Below, in pieces: positions 53,122-64,000 of a DNA stretch of 64,000 bases. The notes beneath the pieces are model-generated. The model saw nothing but the letters and a program-made list of their open reading frames with translations, did no database searches and was not told the origin of the DNA. A program made the position numbers and the translations under genes. The stretch lies in the NCBI GenBank assembly GCA_015847255.1, contig JADLZK010007805.1, forward strand, positions 62,001-126,000. The letters are read 5' to 3'. Source of the stretch: Hyparrhenia diplandra. Lineage: Eukaryota > Streptophyta > Magnoliopsida > Poales > Poaceae. The stretch's first letter is position 1. Every line of letters begins with the position of its first letter.

Positions 53122-56100
53122 CATGCACCTAATCTAACCAACCGGCTACTCACCAACGAGCCCAACCCATTGAACCACTCATCCTAACTCGCACCCCACG
53201 CCATCGACTTTCGCGCCCCCACAACCTCCCACCCGCCCCCCGCTTCGCATCCCTTTTCCACCGAACGTTCTAGATGGCGGAGGCCGTGGCGATTTCGTTA
53301 GGGTTCTGGGCGGCGACGGTGATTTGCGGGCTCTCCGGCGTCGCGTCTGGGATTCGAGGCGAGCTCGCCGCGGGCGCCGCGTGGGGCTCTCTGGCCGCCC
53401 TCTCGCGTGAAGTGGATCTCCATCCCTCTCGGTCCCCATCCCTCGGCTCCTCGGGAGGACCTCTCGCCCGAGGGGCTTTTGCGGCGACGGGAAGTTCCTC
53501 GTGTGGTGGCGGCGTCGGGACGCCCGGCGGGGTAAATCTCCCGGACGACGTGGCGCGTCGTGATCCTTCTCCCTCCCGGTCCCCAACCCCGGTGCCGCAG
53601 CCGGGCGAGCCGAGAGGGCTTTGGGGTTGCTACTGAGGTGGCCTTGAGCAGAGCTCGTCGCGGTGAATTGAAGAGCATCTACTGCATTTTCTCCGGTGAG
53701 TAGTCCCCATTCATTTTCGATTGATGTTGTAGGGTTTCTAGGGTTTCGATTTGAGCAAATCCATCCATCCAAAGTGATTTTGCAACCTATCCATTTGTGA
53801 TTTATCTTGTAGGGTTTCAATTGAGTAGTCCTTTTACCTCGCATTGAATAACTGGCCCACCCATTTGTGATTCATGATTTATGTTCGTTCAATTTTTCTG
53901 TTTGTACATCTGAATTGTTGAAGCAATTATTGGTGACGATTAACCTTTGTTGTCTATTAGTTCAATTCTCTGTGAACTCCCGCAGCAATTTCAGTAGTTC
54001 CCTAGTATTTGGATCATTAGTTTTTAGTTAAGTAATTCAAATGCGTCAATCAAGATTACCTACTTGAAATTCATTACTAGTGGCTAGTAGTATTAGTTAA
54101 TTCAAGTTTAGTAATTCACTATGGAGTGAGTAGTGATAGTAGTGACCAAGTAGCCAAGTAGGACTATTCAATTTCGATAATCCTTCAATAGTTTCTCTCA
54201 TTTTTTTCTTTTTCGTAGCGTGTTGTTATGCTATTCCCTAGATAAAAGTTCATGTGTTAGTAATATTTTTTTGCTTCAGTAATGGCTTACCACCTATGCC
54301 TTTTTGTTAGATAGTAGCATTCTTTGTGGTTATTCATCAGGGTTTTCCAAGTTTGTTATTCCTACCAAGTCTCTTATTTTTTATTTGCTTTTGCGAGATG
54401 ACATAGTTGGCTTAAATTCTGTGGTTCAACCATATGTAGGTTAGTAATTATATGGTCCAGTAATACTCCATGAACAAGCTTCATTACACATGAAACCTCC
54501 GTTGATATTGTCAAAGCGTGGTCCATTTTATATGCTTTTTTAAAATTTTGGCTTTTTTTTTTTTTGCTAAATCATTTCCTTCTTCTTGTTTTAGAGAGGA
54601 CGAAGGCGACATGGTAGATGTTGGTGAAGGCCGTCCTTCGAGCAAGAATGCGTCATCTTTGTGCGTAAGGCTTACGTTAGCGCGGCGCAAACCGCTAAAG
54701 AAGCTACTACCGATGATGATTTCATGACTCCAAAGAAGAACTTGAGGACTAAGGTTGCAGGTGTGAAGCGTGGCAAGGAAGCCGTTCCTACAAGCAAGAA
54801 TGACGGAGAGTGAGGAGCCTAATCATCATCCGGAGGTTGACTTCTTATATTTTTTTTTCCTTTTTACGCATTTGACCCATTTCTTTTTGCTTTGTGTTCA
54901 GTAATGTATGCTTAGTAATATATTTTGTGTACTATATGAATTAATGCCTAGATAAGATTGCACATGATATATTCTTTAGTAATCATGTTTAGTATTCCGA
55001 CTTCTATCGCTTTTTTTTTTACTTTTTAACTGATTTCATGGCTTATTTCATTTTTTCCTTTGTCAATAGAAAAAAAGAAAATATCCAACGGTTATTTGTG
55101 CTCCTAGTTCTCTTTCTTCCATATGCAAGGCGATGAAAGAGCCTATGAAGTCGAAGAGTTTAAACGGTTGGGCTTTAGGATTTCTTGGGATTCTCTGTTG
55201 AAAAAATTAAAGATAAGGCCCTTGCCATGTTTCGATGGACCACATAGAGTTGGACCCTCTTCGTATTGTTGTTGATGGGAAGGTTCTTCCGGTTACCCCG
55301 CTTGTTGTCAAGCTTGTGCTAGTCCTCCCAAATGGATCCAAACCACTAGAGCCTATTCCCACAAAGGTCAAATCAGATTGCCTACTTGAGCTTAGGAAGT
55401 TATGTGTAGAGCATGGTATGTAGGAAATTGTTGATGAGAAAAGAAAGACAAATTCAAAAGTTTTGGCCTTTCACAATTTTGAAGCACAACGAGGTCCCTA
55501 GGTATTCCTTCTCTTTTATATGCTCACCTTGTTTTCTGTTCAGAAATTCTTCCAGTAGTTTTAAGTTTTATTAGCAGTCCATAGTGTTATTTAGATTGCC
55601 TACTTGTTTTTCATTCGGATTGCCTACTTGTTTTTCTGTTTGTTGGTCATACATTGGTTAGTAATATTTAGATCGGTTTATGTCTCTCGGTCATCACGTT
55701 TGGTCTTTTTGTATGATGCTCGTTCACCATGATGCATATCAACATTGGCCACTTGGATGGCACTTAGTTTCATATTGTGCAAAGATCAAATGATACACAT
55801 GTACAGTGATGTAATTACCGTAGCTTGCCATGTTGAGATCTTTGTAGCTTTAGTCATTGATTTTTTTTTCCTATCATCTTTTTTTATTTGTAGATATGTT
55901 ATTGAGGAATTTGCAAAGAGGGAGGTGGTGACGAGTGGAGCATAATATGTTTCTTCATGACTTTGTTTGACGGCTTGCTCTTCTCCACAAGTTTGCTCTA
56001 TGTTTCGGGGAAACATATTATTATTGCAAAAACATAGAAGATGTTGCCAAGTACGACTTGTGCACGGCTGTTATTGATGATTTATCCCGAAGGCAAGGAA

Positions 56101-58268
56101 GTGGAAGGAAACATATGGCAAAAAGGATGTCTTTGAAAGGGGTTCCGGAGCCATCCGGTCGTGTTGCTCTTCTTTTTGGTAACAATTCTATCCCATTTAT
56201 GATTTTCTCAGTTATATGATATGTTCAAGTAATATATATCTTTGAGTAATATATATGATTTGTTAAGTAATATATATGCTGAGTAATTTATATGATATGT
56301 TCAGTAATATTTCTCCTTGCTTGGCAATACATTCTCGTAATTATATTGCTACTCTTTGCATAATTTTTTTAAATGATCGATAATAGATGCATTTTAAGTA
56401 ATACAACATGTATTGTTTTTATGGTCAAGTGTACTACTTGGACAACCTCCACTACCCTAATCACATGATATCTGAATGCAAAACTCCACGTGCTTCCTTC
56501 TTCAATCGTGTAACTTTTGACAATATTGCAAAAGTCGATCGAAGTATATGGTCGATGGCATCAACATCACATACGGCAATCTAGGAGTAAGTTTTGCATT
56601 TCATCCCTTCTTCATGCATCACGAAACATCCTTTTTCTTCCCTTTTTTACTTGCCCATCTACTTTCCTATCTTAACCATTTTTCCTTACATTTTTGTAGT
56701 GGCGAAATAAGGATGGAACTTGCTATGCGAAGTTCGTACCGATGACTTGACTCCGCCGGATGTGGCTCCCCCACCATGCGACACGCAAGCGTCAGCGATC
56801 GGATGTCTTTGGGCAGCAAGGCCTCCCTAGCACCTTCAAAGCGTGCTCGTGATGTACCCAATATTCCGGATAGATTGTCACTTCACTTATTGCCAAGATT
56901 TGTTGAGATGATTTCTTAGATCAAGGATGAGAATCTACGGTCGGAAGCTAGAGCTGCTTTGTTGGATCATGATAAGTGCATGGATGCAGCTTTGAAGCTT
57001 ATTGAAGATGGTAAAAATTGGTCTCTCAAGGGAGCTTGCAATTAAGGAAGCCTCTAGTGATGTTGTCATTTGTACTTACTACACTATTCGGTGGTGCTTC
57101 GAACTTGGCTCCCCAACCGATGGTCCATCGAGACGTCGGGTTAACAAAAGAAGAGTCGGGCAAGTAGTAGTACCTCCACACTTGAGGTTTGACTCCTGTT
57201 TTTTTTCCCATGTTAACTTAAGTAATTTGTCACCATCACTAGCTTATCAAGAATTGGTGTCCACGTAAATTTGTCTAATTGACACAACTACCATTTTCAA
57301 TAATTTGAATCTCAAGTAATGCATAATGTAATTGTTCGACAAACTATTATACCAATAATTTGGGGTTTAGTAATTGACAAAACTATAATGTCAATAATTT
57401 GAAGCTCAAGTAATCCATAAAGTAATTGGTCCGACAAACTATTATAGCAAATAATTGGGGTTTAGTAATTTGACACAACTACTGACTTTTATATATCAGC
57501 TCAAAGTATCTCCCTGTTAGATACCATTTTTTATCATTACAAATCACCCCTGCCTTTTTTTTTCAAGTGATTTCCCTATATGAGAAGCTTGTTGGTGTAC
57601 TTTCCATTTTATTCAAGTAATTTTGTACTCTAGTAGCTCATTTCTATTAGTAGTTTATTCATAGCTCTTCTTCCAAATAATCTTAATTTTCAATCTCATT
57701 AGCATAATTTGCTCAATGCTTTTTTCTTAAGTAGTCTATTTAATATAGCTTTTGTCGAGTAATAGTGCAAGTACTAGTCCAATAATATATCTTTGTTAAG
57801 TAATAGTCCGGATAATAGCTTTGTCCAGTAATATATCTTTTTTTAATATGGGGAAAGGTTTCTCCCGCTTGATGTTGCATTTTGTTTAATATATATTTTT
57901 TAGGCTGCATTGAATGGTTCTTCAAGCCCACATCCTACTCATCCTGCCACAACCACCGACAATCCCGATCACATCGTTGTTGATGTAGGCTCTGTTGAGG
58001 TTTGTTTTTTTTTTCAAGTTAACTTTAGTAATCCATGTTGATAAGGACTGTTTCAGTAATTCATGGTTTTTCCTTATTTTTTGGTTTCTTGTAGCATGAT
58101 GTTAATGCAATGTCTTTAAGTGACTCAAGAGGCCATCCCGAGCATCCTAAGCTCAACAATGATGAAGCGAGCTATGCAAAGGTTTTTTGTTTTTTTGCTA
58201 TCTTAGTAATTTGTTTTCTTTTGATTCATATTTTGAAATTTTTAAATCTTTTCCATTTCTAGGCAGGA

Positions 58269-58340
58269 TCAGATCCATCTAAATCAACTAGAGATAAGGT
58301 TGCATCAGATCCATCAAAATCAATTAGAGATAAGGTTGCC
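58269..58340 (+). repeat. In-frame 36-bp tandem duplication
   Basis: Two units of 36 bp (58,269-58,304 and 58,305-58,340) encode SDPSKSTRDKVA and SDPSKSIRDKVA in an exon of the Ulp1-like gene. The frame is preserved. Confidence 0.8.
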
Positions 58341-58920
58341 GGTCCCACTCATGAATCCCGGCGCCACCAAGGTTGTTCGAAGAATCATCTATGTCCATCG
58401 AAATTTTCTATGTTCGTTTTCTAGTATTTCAAATATCTAAATGCTTTTTGTTTGTTTCTCAAACTTGTGCAGGATGTTACACACTCCCCATCCTTTTTCA
58501 GCCCACCTCGTTTGCACCCATCAACAAGCTTTTTACGGCCTACTTCTCATTGCTCCTCGCCAATATATGATAAAACAATAGACAAATCGATGTCGTCGTC
58601 ACGAGTTGTCCAAAAGTCTAAGGAGCAAGTAAATGAAGGTGCAAGCGGCTGTCGGGATCTTGGCCTCAAGAGCAATATTTTTTCACGACCCCTTCTAAGG
58701 TTTGAATTTGATAGCTTACTAATTCCTAAATCAAATCTGTTTGTCCACGTTTTTTTTGATACATCTTTGCTCGATAATTCACTTTTCTAGTATCCAAATA
58801 TCTATGTTTAGTAATCTAGGATTCAAATACATATTACGTAGATGCATTTTGCTAAATGCTTTTTCATTTTTTTGAACTTGCGCAGGGATGGAACACATGC
58901 CTCATCCTTTTTTTGCCGTT

Positions 58921-59180
58921 ATTTGATACAACACCCAATCGGCGTGCGCATCGGGGCCTCCGTTATTCGATGCATCGCGGGGCCCAAATCGATGCCATCA
59001 TTTGATGCTTCACCGAGCAAGTAGAAGAAGGCGCATCGGCCGGTTTGTTGTTATTTGATAAAACACCCGTAAATCGGCGTCCTCGGATCGGGGCCACATT
59101 GTTTGATGCATCAAGAAGACCCAAATTGATGCCATCATTTGATGCTTCACCTGAGCAAAGGAAATACAGTCCACCTGTTT
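58921..59180 (+). repeat. 132-bp tandem duplication in the Ulp1-like gene
   Basis: Units start at 58,921 and 59,053 with ATTTGATA(C/A)AACACCC. They share ATCGGGGCC, GATGCATC, GATGCCATCATTTGATGCTT and CAC(C)TGAGCAA-like ends. About 80-85% similar by eye. Confidence 0.75.
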
Positions 59181-61822
59181 CCCAAGAGCAAGGAGAAGAA
59201 CCTGCTCCCATCTCTCGGGACCAAGGTACCCAAGGAACCAACAGTAGTCTTTGGTGTTAATGAGGGGGTGTTTGATCGGGAGGGATGGAATTCAACGTCA
59301 AGTATTCTCGCGTAGTAATCGATGAAACTTTTGGCATCGATAAAAATCTAGCCGATGCAGGCGCCTCACCTCTAAAGAATTCTTACAAGAAAACAACTCT
59401 AGATCGGGGTTTGTAGGCAAATTCTCATCTTTTACCTTCTTTTCTATATGTTTATTCACATTGTGTTGTTTTTGTATCTTTAAGCTTTAGAAAGATTAGA
59501 TTAGTAATACAAAACATAGGTCTAGTAATTGCAACACTAGATGAGTATTACTACACACTAGATCATACTTATTTTCAGTAATTAGTACTTTTGCTTCAAA
59601 GTGCAATTAAGTACTACTTGGGGGGTGATCATTTGTCTCTTGGGGGTGTCATAGCAATAGGTTAGTAATCGGTAATTAGTCACCATCTTTGGGTTACTCA
59701 CATGTGTATATGTAGCATTGATATGAGGAGTGATCATTTGTACAACAGGGGGCCATTACTCACATGTGTACATTTCATCAACACTACTTTGGGGGTGTCA
59801 TTATTACTAGCAATAGGTTAGTAATTAGCAATTACTCACATGTGTACATTTCATCCACTACTCGGGGGTGTGGCCTCTCAAGATCAACTGTACTTGCTTG
59901 ATGTCGCAACACTAGATGATTATTACTACACACTAGATCAAACTTATTCAGTAATTTGTCACCTTATGACCTTAGTGATTGAAACTATATTATCTCGGCT
60001 TATTCATTCAAGTAATTGCGCATTCTTTTTTTTTTGCTTTTAATTTTTTTTTTCCTTTCAATCAGCGGTATGGCCATACATACAAGAGGCAAAAAAGATG
60101 ATTTTTGCAGCCCCCATACAATCTTGGATGTCAATTGGCTATGGCGACAACCGGGGATAGCATTGTCTCTTCATCTAAGCCCCTATGCTCTCTACTGCGA
60201 CCTAATATTGAAAAGCAAACAATGAAGCTTAGGGATATTATTTTGAGAGGTCTGGTTATAAAAGATTTGGAATAGTAAGTACTGATATGTCCCATTCCCA
60301 TTTGTTTACGTGTAGGTTACTTTGTTGTTAACTGTTTTTCACACATTTAACAAAATATTTTCTCTCACAACACTCTATGCAGTTGCTCTTACTTCCAACA
60401 AAATATGGGTGGAGTTTGTCACAGTTCATTTTCCTTTAATTTGGAGAGATACCATTGTCAAATCATTCTTGGATGATACTACATGCATCATCGATTTCAT
60501 CGACATTTTTAGTACTTGCTTGATGATTGATGACAAAGATGCAAAGAGGCCCTTTATCCCCTATGTACAGGATAATCTTGCCAACAAACATATCGGTAAT
60601 TGCCTTTCACATTGTTTTCTACAAGATCAGTAATTGTACTTTGCACATTCTTAGTTATCAGTAATTGCCAACAAACATATCAGTAATTGCTTTATCCCCT
60701 CGTATGCAGGATAATTTAAGTATTTGTACTATGCACATTCTTAGTTATTTGTCTTTTATTTTTTGTTCACTCATTAAGTACATGTTTAGTAATATATGCT
60801 CATGCTTAGTTATATATGTTTAGTTTCGAGTTCATGATAGCTGATTCAATTTGTTTTATCTTTTCATTAACTTTTTGTTCAATTTGTTCGAGAGACATAT
60901 TCGATTGAGGATCATGACAAGGGGTCTTCATATTCACTCAAACTACTGCTCTTCTACCTTTCTAACACATTTGATTCTGTAGACATATTGCACTCAAAAA
61001 TTGTAAGTAAATTACTTTGATTTAGTTTTCGGTAATTAGTTTTGCCTTTGTTTTAGTTATTTCATAGTTTTTCTTAGTTTTCCATGCCCTTTATGTTTTA
61101 TACAATTCAGGTTCATTATCCCTCCATCCAAGTAATCATTTTTTAATTCACACTTCAGTAATTTGCGATTAATTATATCAATAATAGAATTTCATTAATA
61201 GCACTTGTTTACATGTTACGAGTATTAATACCTTTTTAAAAAAATCATAGGTTATGATGCTTGTGCACCATTCTAGTGATGCAACATGTGGCGTGGGTCA
61301 TTGGTCATTATATTGTGTCAATTTAGTTCATGGTCAGATTGATATTCTTGATCCATTTCCTTGGACTAATGACGAAGATCGAGCCAACCACCATGGACAA
61401 ATCATTTGGACGGATACGTGGTCGACTAAATGAACTTTTCAGAAATTCACAAAGAAAAAGTTCATCGATTTCTCACAATTTGGCTTGCCATTTGTTTGTG
61501 TCCCCAAGTTTGTTCGTGGCTGCGACGATGCTTCACATATCATGATGTTCATGGACCATTATGATTGCGTTTCGCTTTCTTTGCTTGGGGAGACAAATGT
61601 GGTTGGTTATTTTTGTCTTGCAATCTTCTTTTTACATTTTTGTTTTGTTATTTTTTGTTTAACCATAATAGTCATTTGATTGTTGTCATTGTACTCTTTT
61701 TGCAGGAATTTGGGAAGCAATACAAGGCTCAAGCGCTCTACTACATGTTGTTCCACAAGCTGAATGAAGGCTCCAAGAAATTCCCTCCCGAGCTTCTTCT
61801 TTGTAGCTCAGTAAGATCGTAG

Positions 61823-62788
61823 CGTGACCATGTAGCAACTTACCATGACGGATGCAATGTTTTAGTTTATTAGGAATGTGCGGGGGATAGCTTTTGTGCG
61901 CTTGGTGTGCGGTTCTTTTGTTTGCTTCATGGGAAACATGACATCTTTTCTCGTATTTTTTAGTTAGTGTGCAACAACTTTTTAGCTCGGGACGGTGGCG
62001 CGCATGCCGGAGTCTGGACCAATGGCTTTCAAGTAATCATGTTTAGTAGTAGTAACACTTGCAGTAATCATGTTTAGAAGGCATGCTGGCTGGACTAATG
62101 ACTCAACCAATGGATTAAGTAATTGATGCTCCCTCATTTTTGTGTATGTATAGATGAGTGCGGGAATAGGAGTCAACTTGTTTTTTTTTTGAATCTTTGT
62201 CTTTCATATAAGGCATACGAAATACTTATGTATGTACAAGGTCGAGGGGTGCAGAGGTTTCTGCATTGGGAAAAGTCACTGCAGTAATTTCACCACCCCA
62301 TTAACTTAGTAATCACAATCATATCTACAAATTGGAATGTGTTCTAGGCAATCATCACTTAGGAGGCCTCATCAATATGTTGCAACGCCACCGCAGTAAT
62401 TTCTCGTTCATCTTCTTTGAATTGACATCCTTCGCACGATACTAAATCTCATTTTGAAGTATTTGTTATTCCTTTTTTCAGATAATTTGACATTAGATTT
62501 GAACTAAAAGTTTGAAAAAGGATTTGATGTACCTTAGCGGGGAGGAGTGATTTGTCAAAACCGCAAGCTGCTATTAAGTGAATAGAACAATACGTTTAGT
62601 TATTCAGTAGTACATGATGTATGTTGAATCAGTTTATAACTATAGAAAAACTTAGAGTGTCTCATCGACATTATGGTTTTTGGCGTCCCGCTCATTAATA
62701 CATGCTGAGTATACTAAGATTAGGGTTCAAGGTATTTGCTCATTAATATATGTTCGTAATTTATGGTCGATTACTCGGTAATTTTTTA
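61823..62788. other. Downstream region, no gene recognised
   Basis: AT-rich DNA with further AGTAAT motifs and a T10 run near 62,180. There are no convincing frames. Confidence 0.4.
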
Positions 62789-62965
62789 GATTAGGGTATA
62801 GAGCGTTTGCTGAGATTAGGGTTCTTGTCATTTTTCCGAGATTAGGGTATAGAGCATTTGCTAAGATTAGGGTTCTGGGGCGTCTGCTGAGATTATTGTT
62901 TATAGTGTGTTCTGAGATTAGTGTATATAGCGTCTACTGAGATTAGGGTTCTTGACGTTTGCCGA
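62789..62965 (+). repeat. 25-bp minisatellite with GATTAGGG core
   Basis: Seven units start at 62,789, 62,814, 62,840, 62,865, 62,891, 62,916 and 62,941. Each begins GATTAGGG or a one- or two-base variant and ends (C/T)TGA or CGA. Two unit types partly alternate (TATAGAGCGTTTG and TTCTTG...), and isolated related pieces lie at 62,713 and 62,983. The core resembles the plant telomere repeat TTTAGGG, but the period is 25. Confidence 0.8.
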
Positions 62966-63004
62966 GTCACTAACTGTTTTTTAAATTTAGGGTTCTGTTG
63001 CAAG

Positions 63005-64000
63005 CACTATGTAAAAAAAGGCCTCTGATCGCGCGTTGAGGGCTTCTATAGTCGCAAGGCGCGTCGCCCATTAGGGTCTCTAAATGTCGACTTCTGCACC
63101 AAAACCTTACCGAGGGTCTATAACACACTTTATCACAGACGGTTTTTTGCGGGTTACGTGACCTCGTTTTTGTTCGACTATAGTGAACAATACCTACGAA
63201 CAAGTTTTCCTATGAAGCGTAGCTTTTCGGGTAACGTTCTGAACACGCGGCATGAATCAGCGATCGTATCCCTTCCAAAGTTACCGACGCGACGGGCCCA
63301 ATGTGTGAGCGTGGCGACTTTGCATGTCTGCACTTCGTGTCAAAGAGCGCCCAGAACGGGCCACACGCCGACGGCCGTTGCGCACCGCACGGCCGTAATC
63401 GTTAGAATCTTACTGAACACGCGGGCAGTAAAAGTATGCGTGGCGGCTTTCCTTAATACGCATTATGCGAAATGCAACCGCTCATTGTTCGTCACCCATA
63501 CGAGGCGCCGCCACACGCAGCGTCGTGGTTTGTACTACTTACGAACACGCCCTTCGTTTTATCCGTGCGTGAGCGTGGATTCGTTTTTACGGACACCGCT
63601 CTCTGTACCCGACCGTGCTTTCTTATGTTTACGGCACGCTTAGCACCTAAAATCGACTATACCGTGCGGAGACTACTGACGCTTACAATGACCCATCGAT
63701 TTGTAACTCTTGGAAAATTAAAGACGCCGCACTGCTATAGGTGTGCGCAACGAGGTTGACGTTTGGACGCAATTTTCGGGAGCACGACGGGAAAAATCGC
63801 GAAAAACAACCGACGCAAGCGCATCGGGGCGAGACAGTTCTGTAACTATCCATAGGCTTGAGACGCCTCTTAGATAGTTGATGAGTGCGTGTCAATGATG
63901 GCGTTACAGACACATGTGACTTAGAATCGTCGACACCCAAAGATTGATATTATTAATACGTATATATAATACATATACATAGGTCCAAGCACAAACAAAT
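63005..64000 (-). mobile_element. CACTA element c, terminal region, running off the window
   Basis: Begins CACTATGTAAAAAAAGGCC at 63,005, preceded by AAG. About 1 kb aligns in reverse complement with 34,850-35,861, so it is the same end of the same family in opposite orientation. Its body continues beyond 64,000. The region is CG-rich. Open frames here (for example 63,158-63,643) are probably incidental, as the matching region of the other copy has different frames. Confidence 0.8.

Larger units (their letters stand above)
53274..61822 (+). pseudogene. Multi-exon Ulp1-like protein gene of transposon type
   Basis: A chain of coding pieces separated by AT-rich introns resembles the large plant Ulp1-family proteins carried by transposons. 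A GC-rich first exon ends at a GTGAGT donor (about 53,694). Then come a Lys-rich exon (KKNLRTKVAGVKRGKEAVP, 54,730-54,800), KYPTVICAPSSLSSICKAMK and LDPLRIVVDGKVLPVTPLVV (55,080-55,423), and KYDLCTAVIDDLSRRQGSGR (about 56,050-56,160). VYYLDNLHYPNHMISECKTP lies at 56,430-56,490. Small exons with good splice sites follow at 57,904-58,000, 58,096-58,181, 58,263-58,370 and 58,473-58,700. The protease part is at 60,100-61,822: His in GHWSLYCVNL (61,297-61,308), Asp in DILDPFPW, and an end at EFGKQYKAQALYYMLFHKLN. The expected catalytic Cys-Gly reads Ala-Ser (about 61,527-61,535). Several stops occur. It is likely degenerate. Confidence 0.65.
54030..62410 (+). repeat. Dispersed AGTAAT hexamer field
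   Basis: By hand count about 50 copies of AGTAAT on the plus strand, mostly as TTAGTAAT, TCAGTAAT or AAGTAAT, against roughly 8 of its complement ATTACT. They sit in introns and downstream DNA, not in the recognisable exons. Dense clusters occur at 56,225-56,310, 57,215-57,480, 57,755-57,830, 59,490-59,660, 60,625-60,690 and 62,030-62,400. Confidence 0.7.

Noticed and set aside
53179..53844. 221-codon Arg/Pro-rich frame on the minus strand
   Set aside because: It lies opposite the GC-rich first exon and splice donor of the Ulp1-like gene. Composition explains the open frame.
62789..62965. Interstitial telomere repeat
   Set aside because: TTAGGG appears but with a 25-bp period and variable spacers, not TTTAGGG in direct tandem.
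63158..63643. 161-codon frame as a transposase gene
   Set aside because: It is in the non-coding terminal region of CACTA element c. The homologous end at 35,200-35,700 does not preserve the frame.

Overview
The window looks like a nuclear intergenic stretch from a grass (Poaceae), probably a large, repeat-rich genome. The evidence is nested Ty3/gypsy LTR retrotransposons of the Athila-like and Tekay/Del-like lineages, CACTA transposon ends opening CACTATGTAAAAA, Stowaway- and Tourist-type MITEs, and a decayed gene of the F-box At2g35280-like family that is expanded in grasses. I see no bacterial features, no tRNA or rRNA gene, and no clearly intact host gene. Almost every coding frame is broken by small indels. 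I cannot tell true decay from assembly error by eye.

Layout. 1-2,216: gag/protease remnant of a gypsy element, then an LTR-like fragment with a TATA box. 2,217-9,651: LTR A, an ORF1-like internal region without pol, LTR B, a second primer-binding site and leader, the 3' internal end of a related element, then LTR D. 9,652-11,305: GC/CpG-rich DNA ending in a CACTA terminus. 11,306-17,490: dispersed AT-rich repeats in direct orientation, two small inverted-repeat elements, a Stowaway MITE and an F-box pseudogene. 17,490-31,260: a degenerate tandem array split by a full Athila-like element (18,363-28,698, minus strand), which itself carries a nested solo LTR (24,546-26,244). A Tourist MITE lies at 29,150-29,444.

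31,260-35,861: the En/Spm-like and Ulp1-like parts of a CACTA element and its right end. 35,862-51,192: a Tekay/Del-like chromovirus on the minus strand with LTRs over 3 kb and an extra coiled-coil ORF. It is interrupted by a solo LTR (43,003-44,763), and a further leader copy beyond its 3' LTR indicates a former LTR-internal-LTR-internal tandem. 51,193-51,890: polypurine tract and 3' LTR of another gypsy element. 51,950-53,000: an unrecognised spliced gene on the minus strand. 53,090-61,825: a multi-exon Ulp1-like gene whose introns are full of the hexamer AGTAAT. 62,789-62,965: a 25-bp minisatellite. 63,005-64,000: an inverted second copy of the CACTA end seen at 35,861.

The most interesting signals are structural. 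A hairpin at the very 5' end of several LTRs and a second hairpin just before the polypurine tract each show compensatory base changes between families. Strand-biased AGTAAT motifs occur about 50 times in 8 kb. Several insertions can be dated relative to each other from target-site duplications or from paralogous empty sites inside this window.
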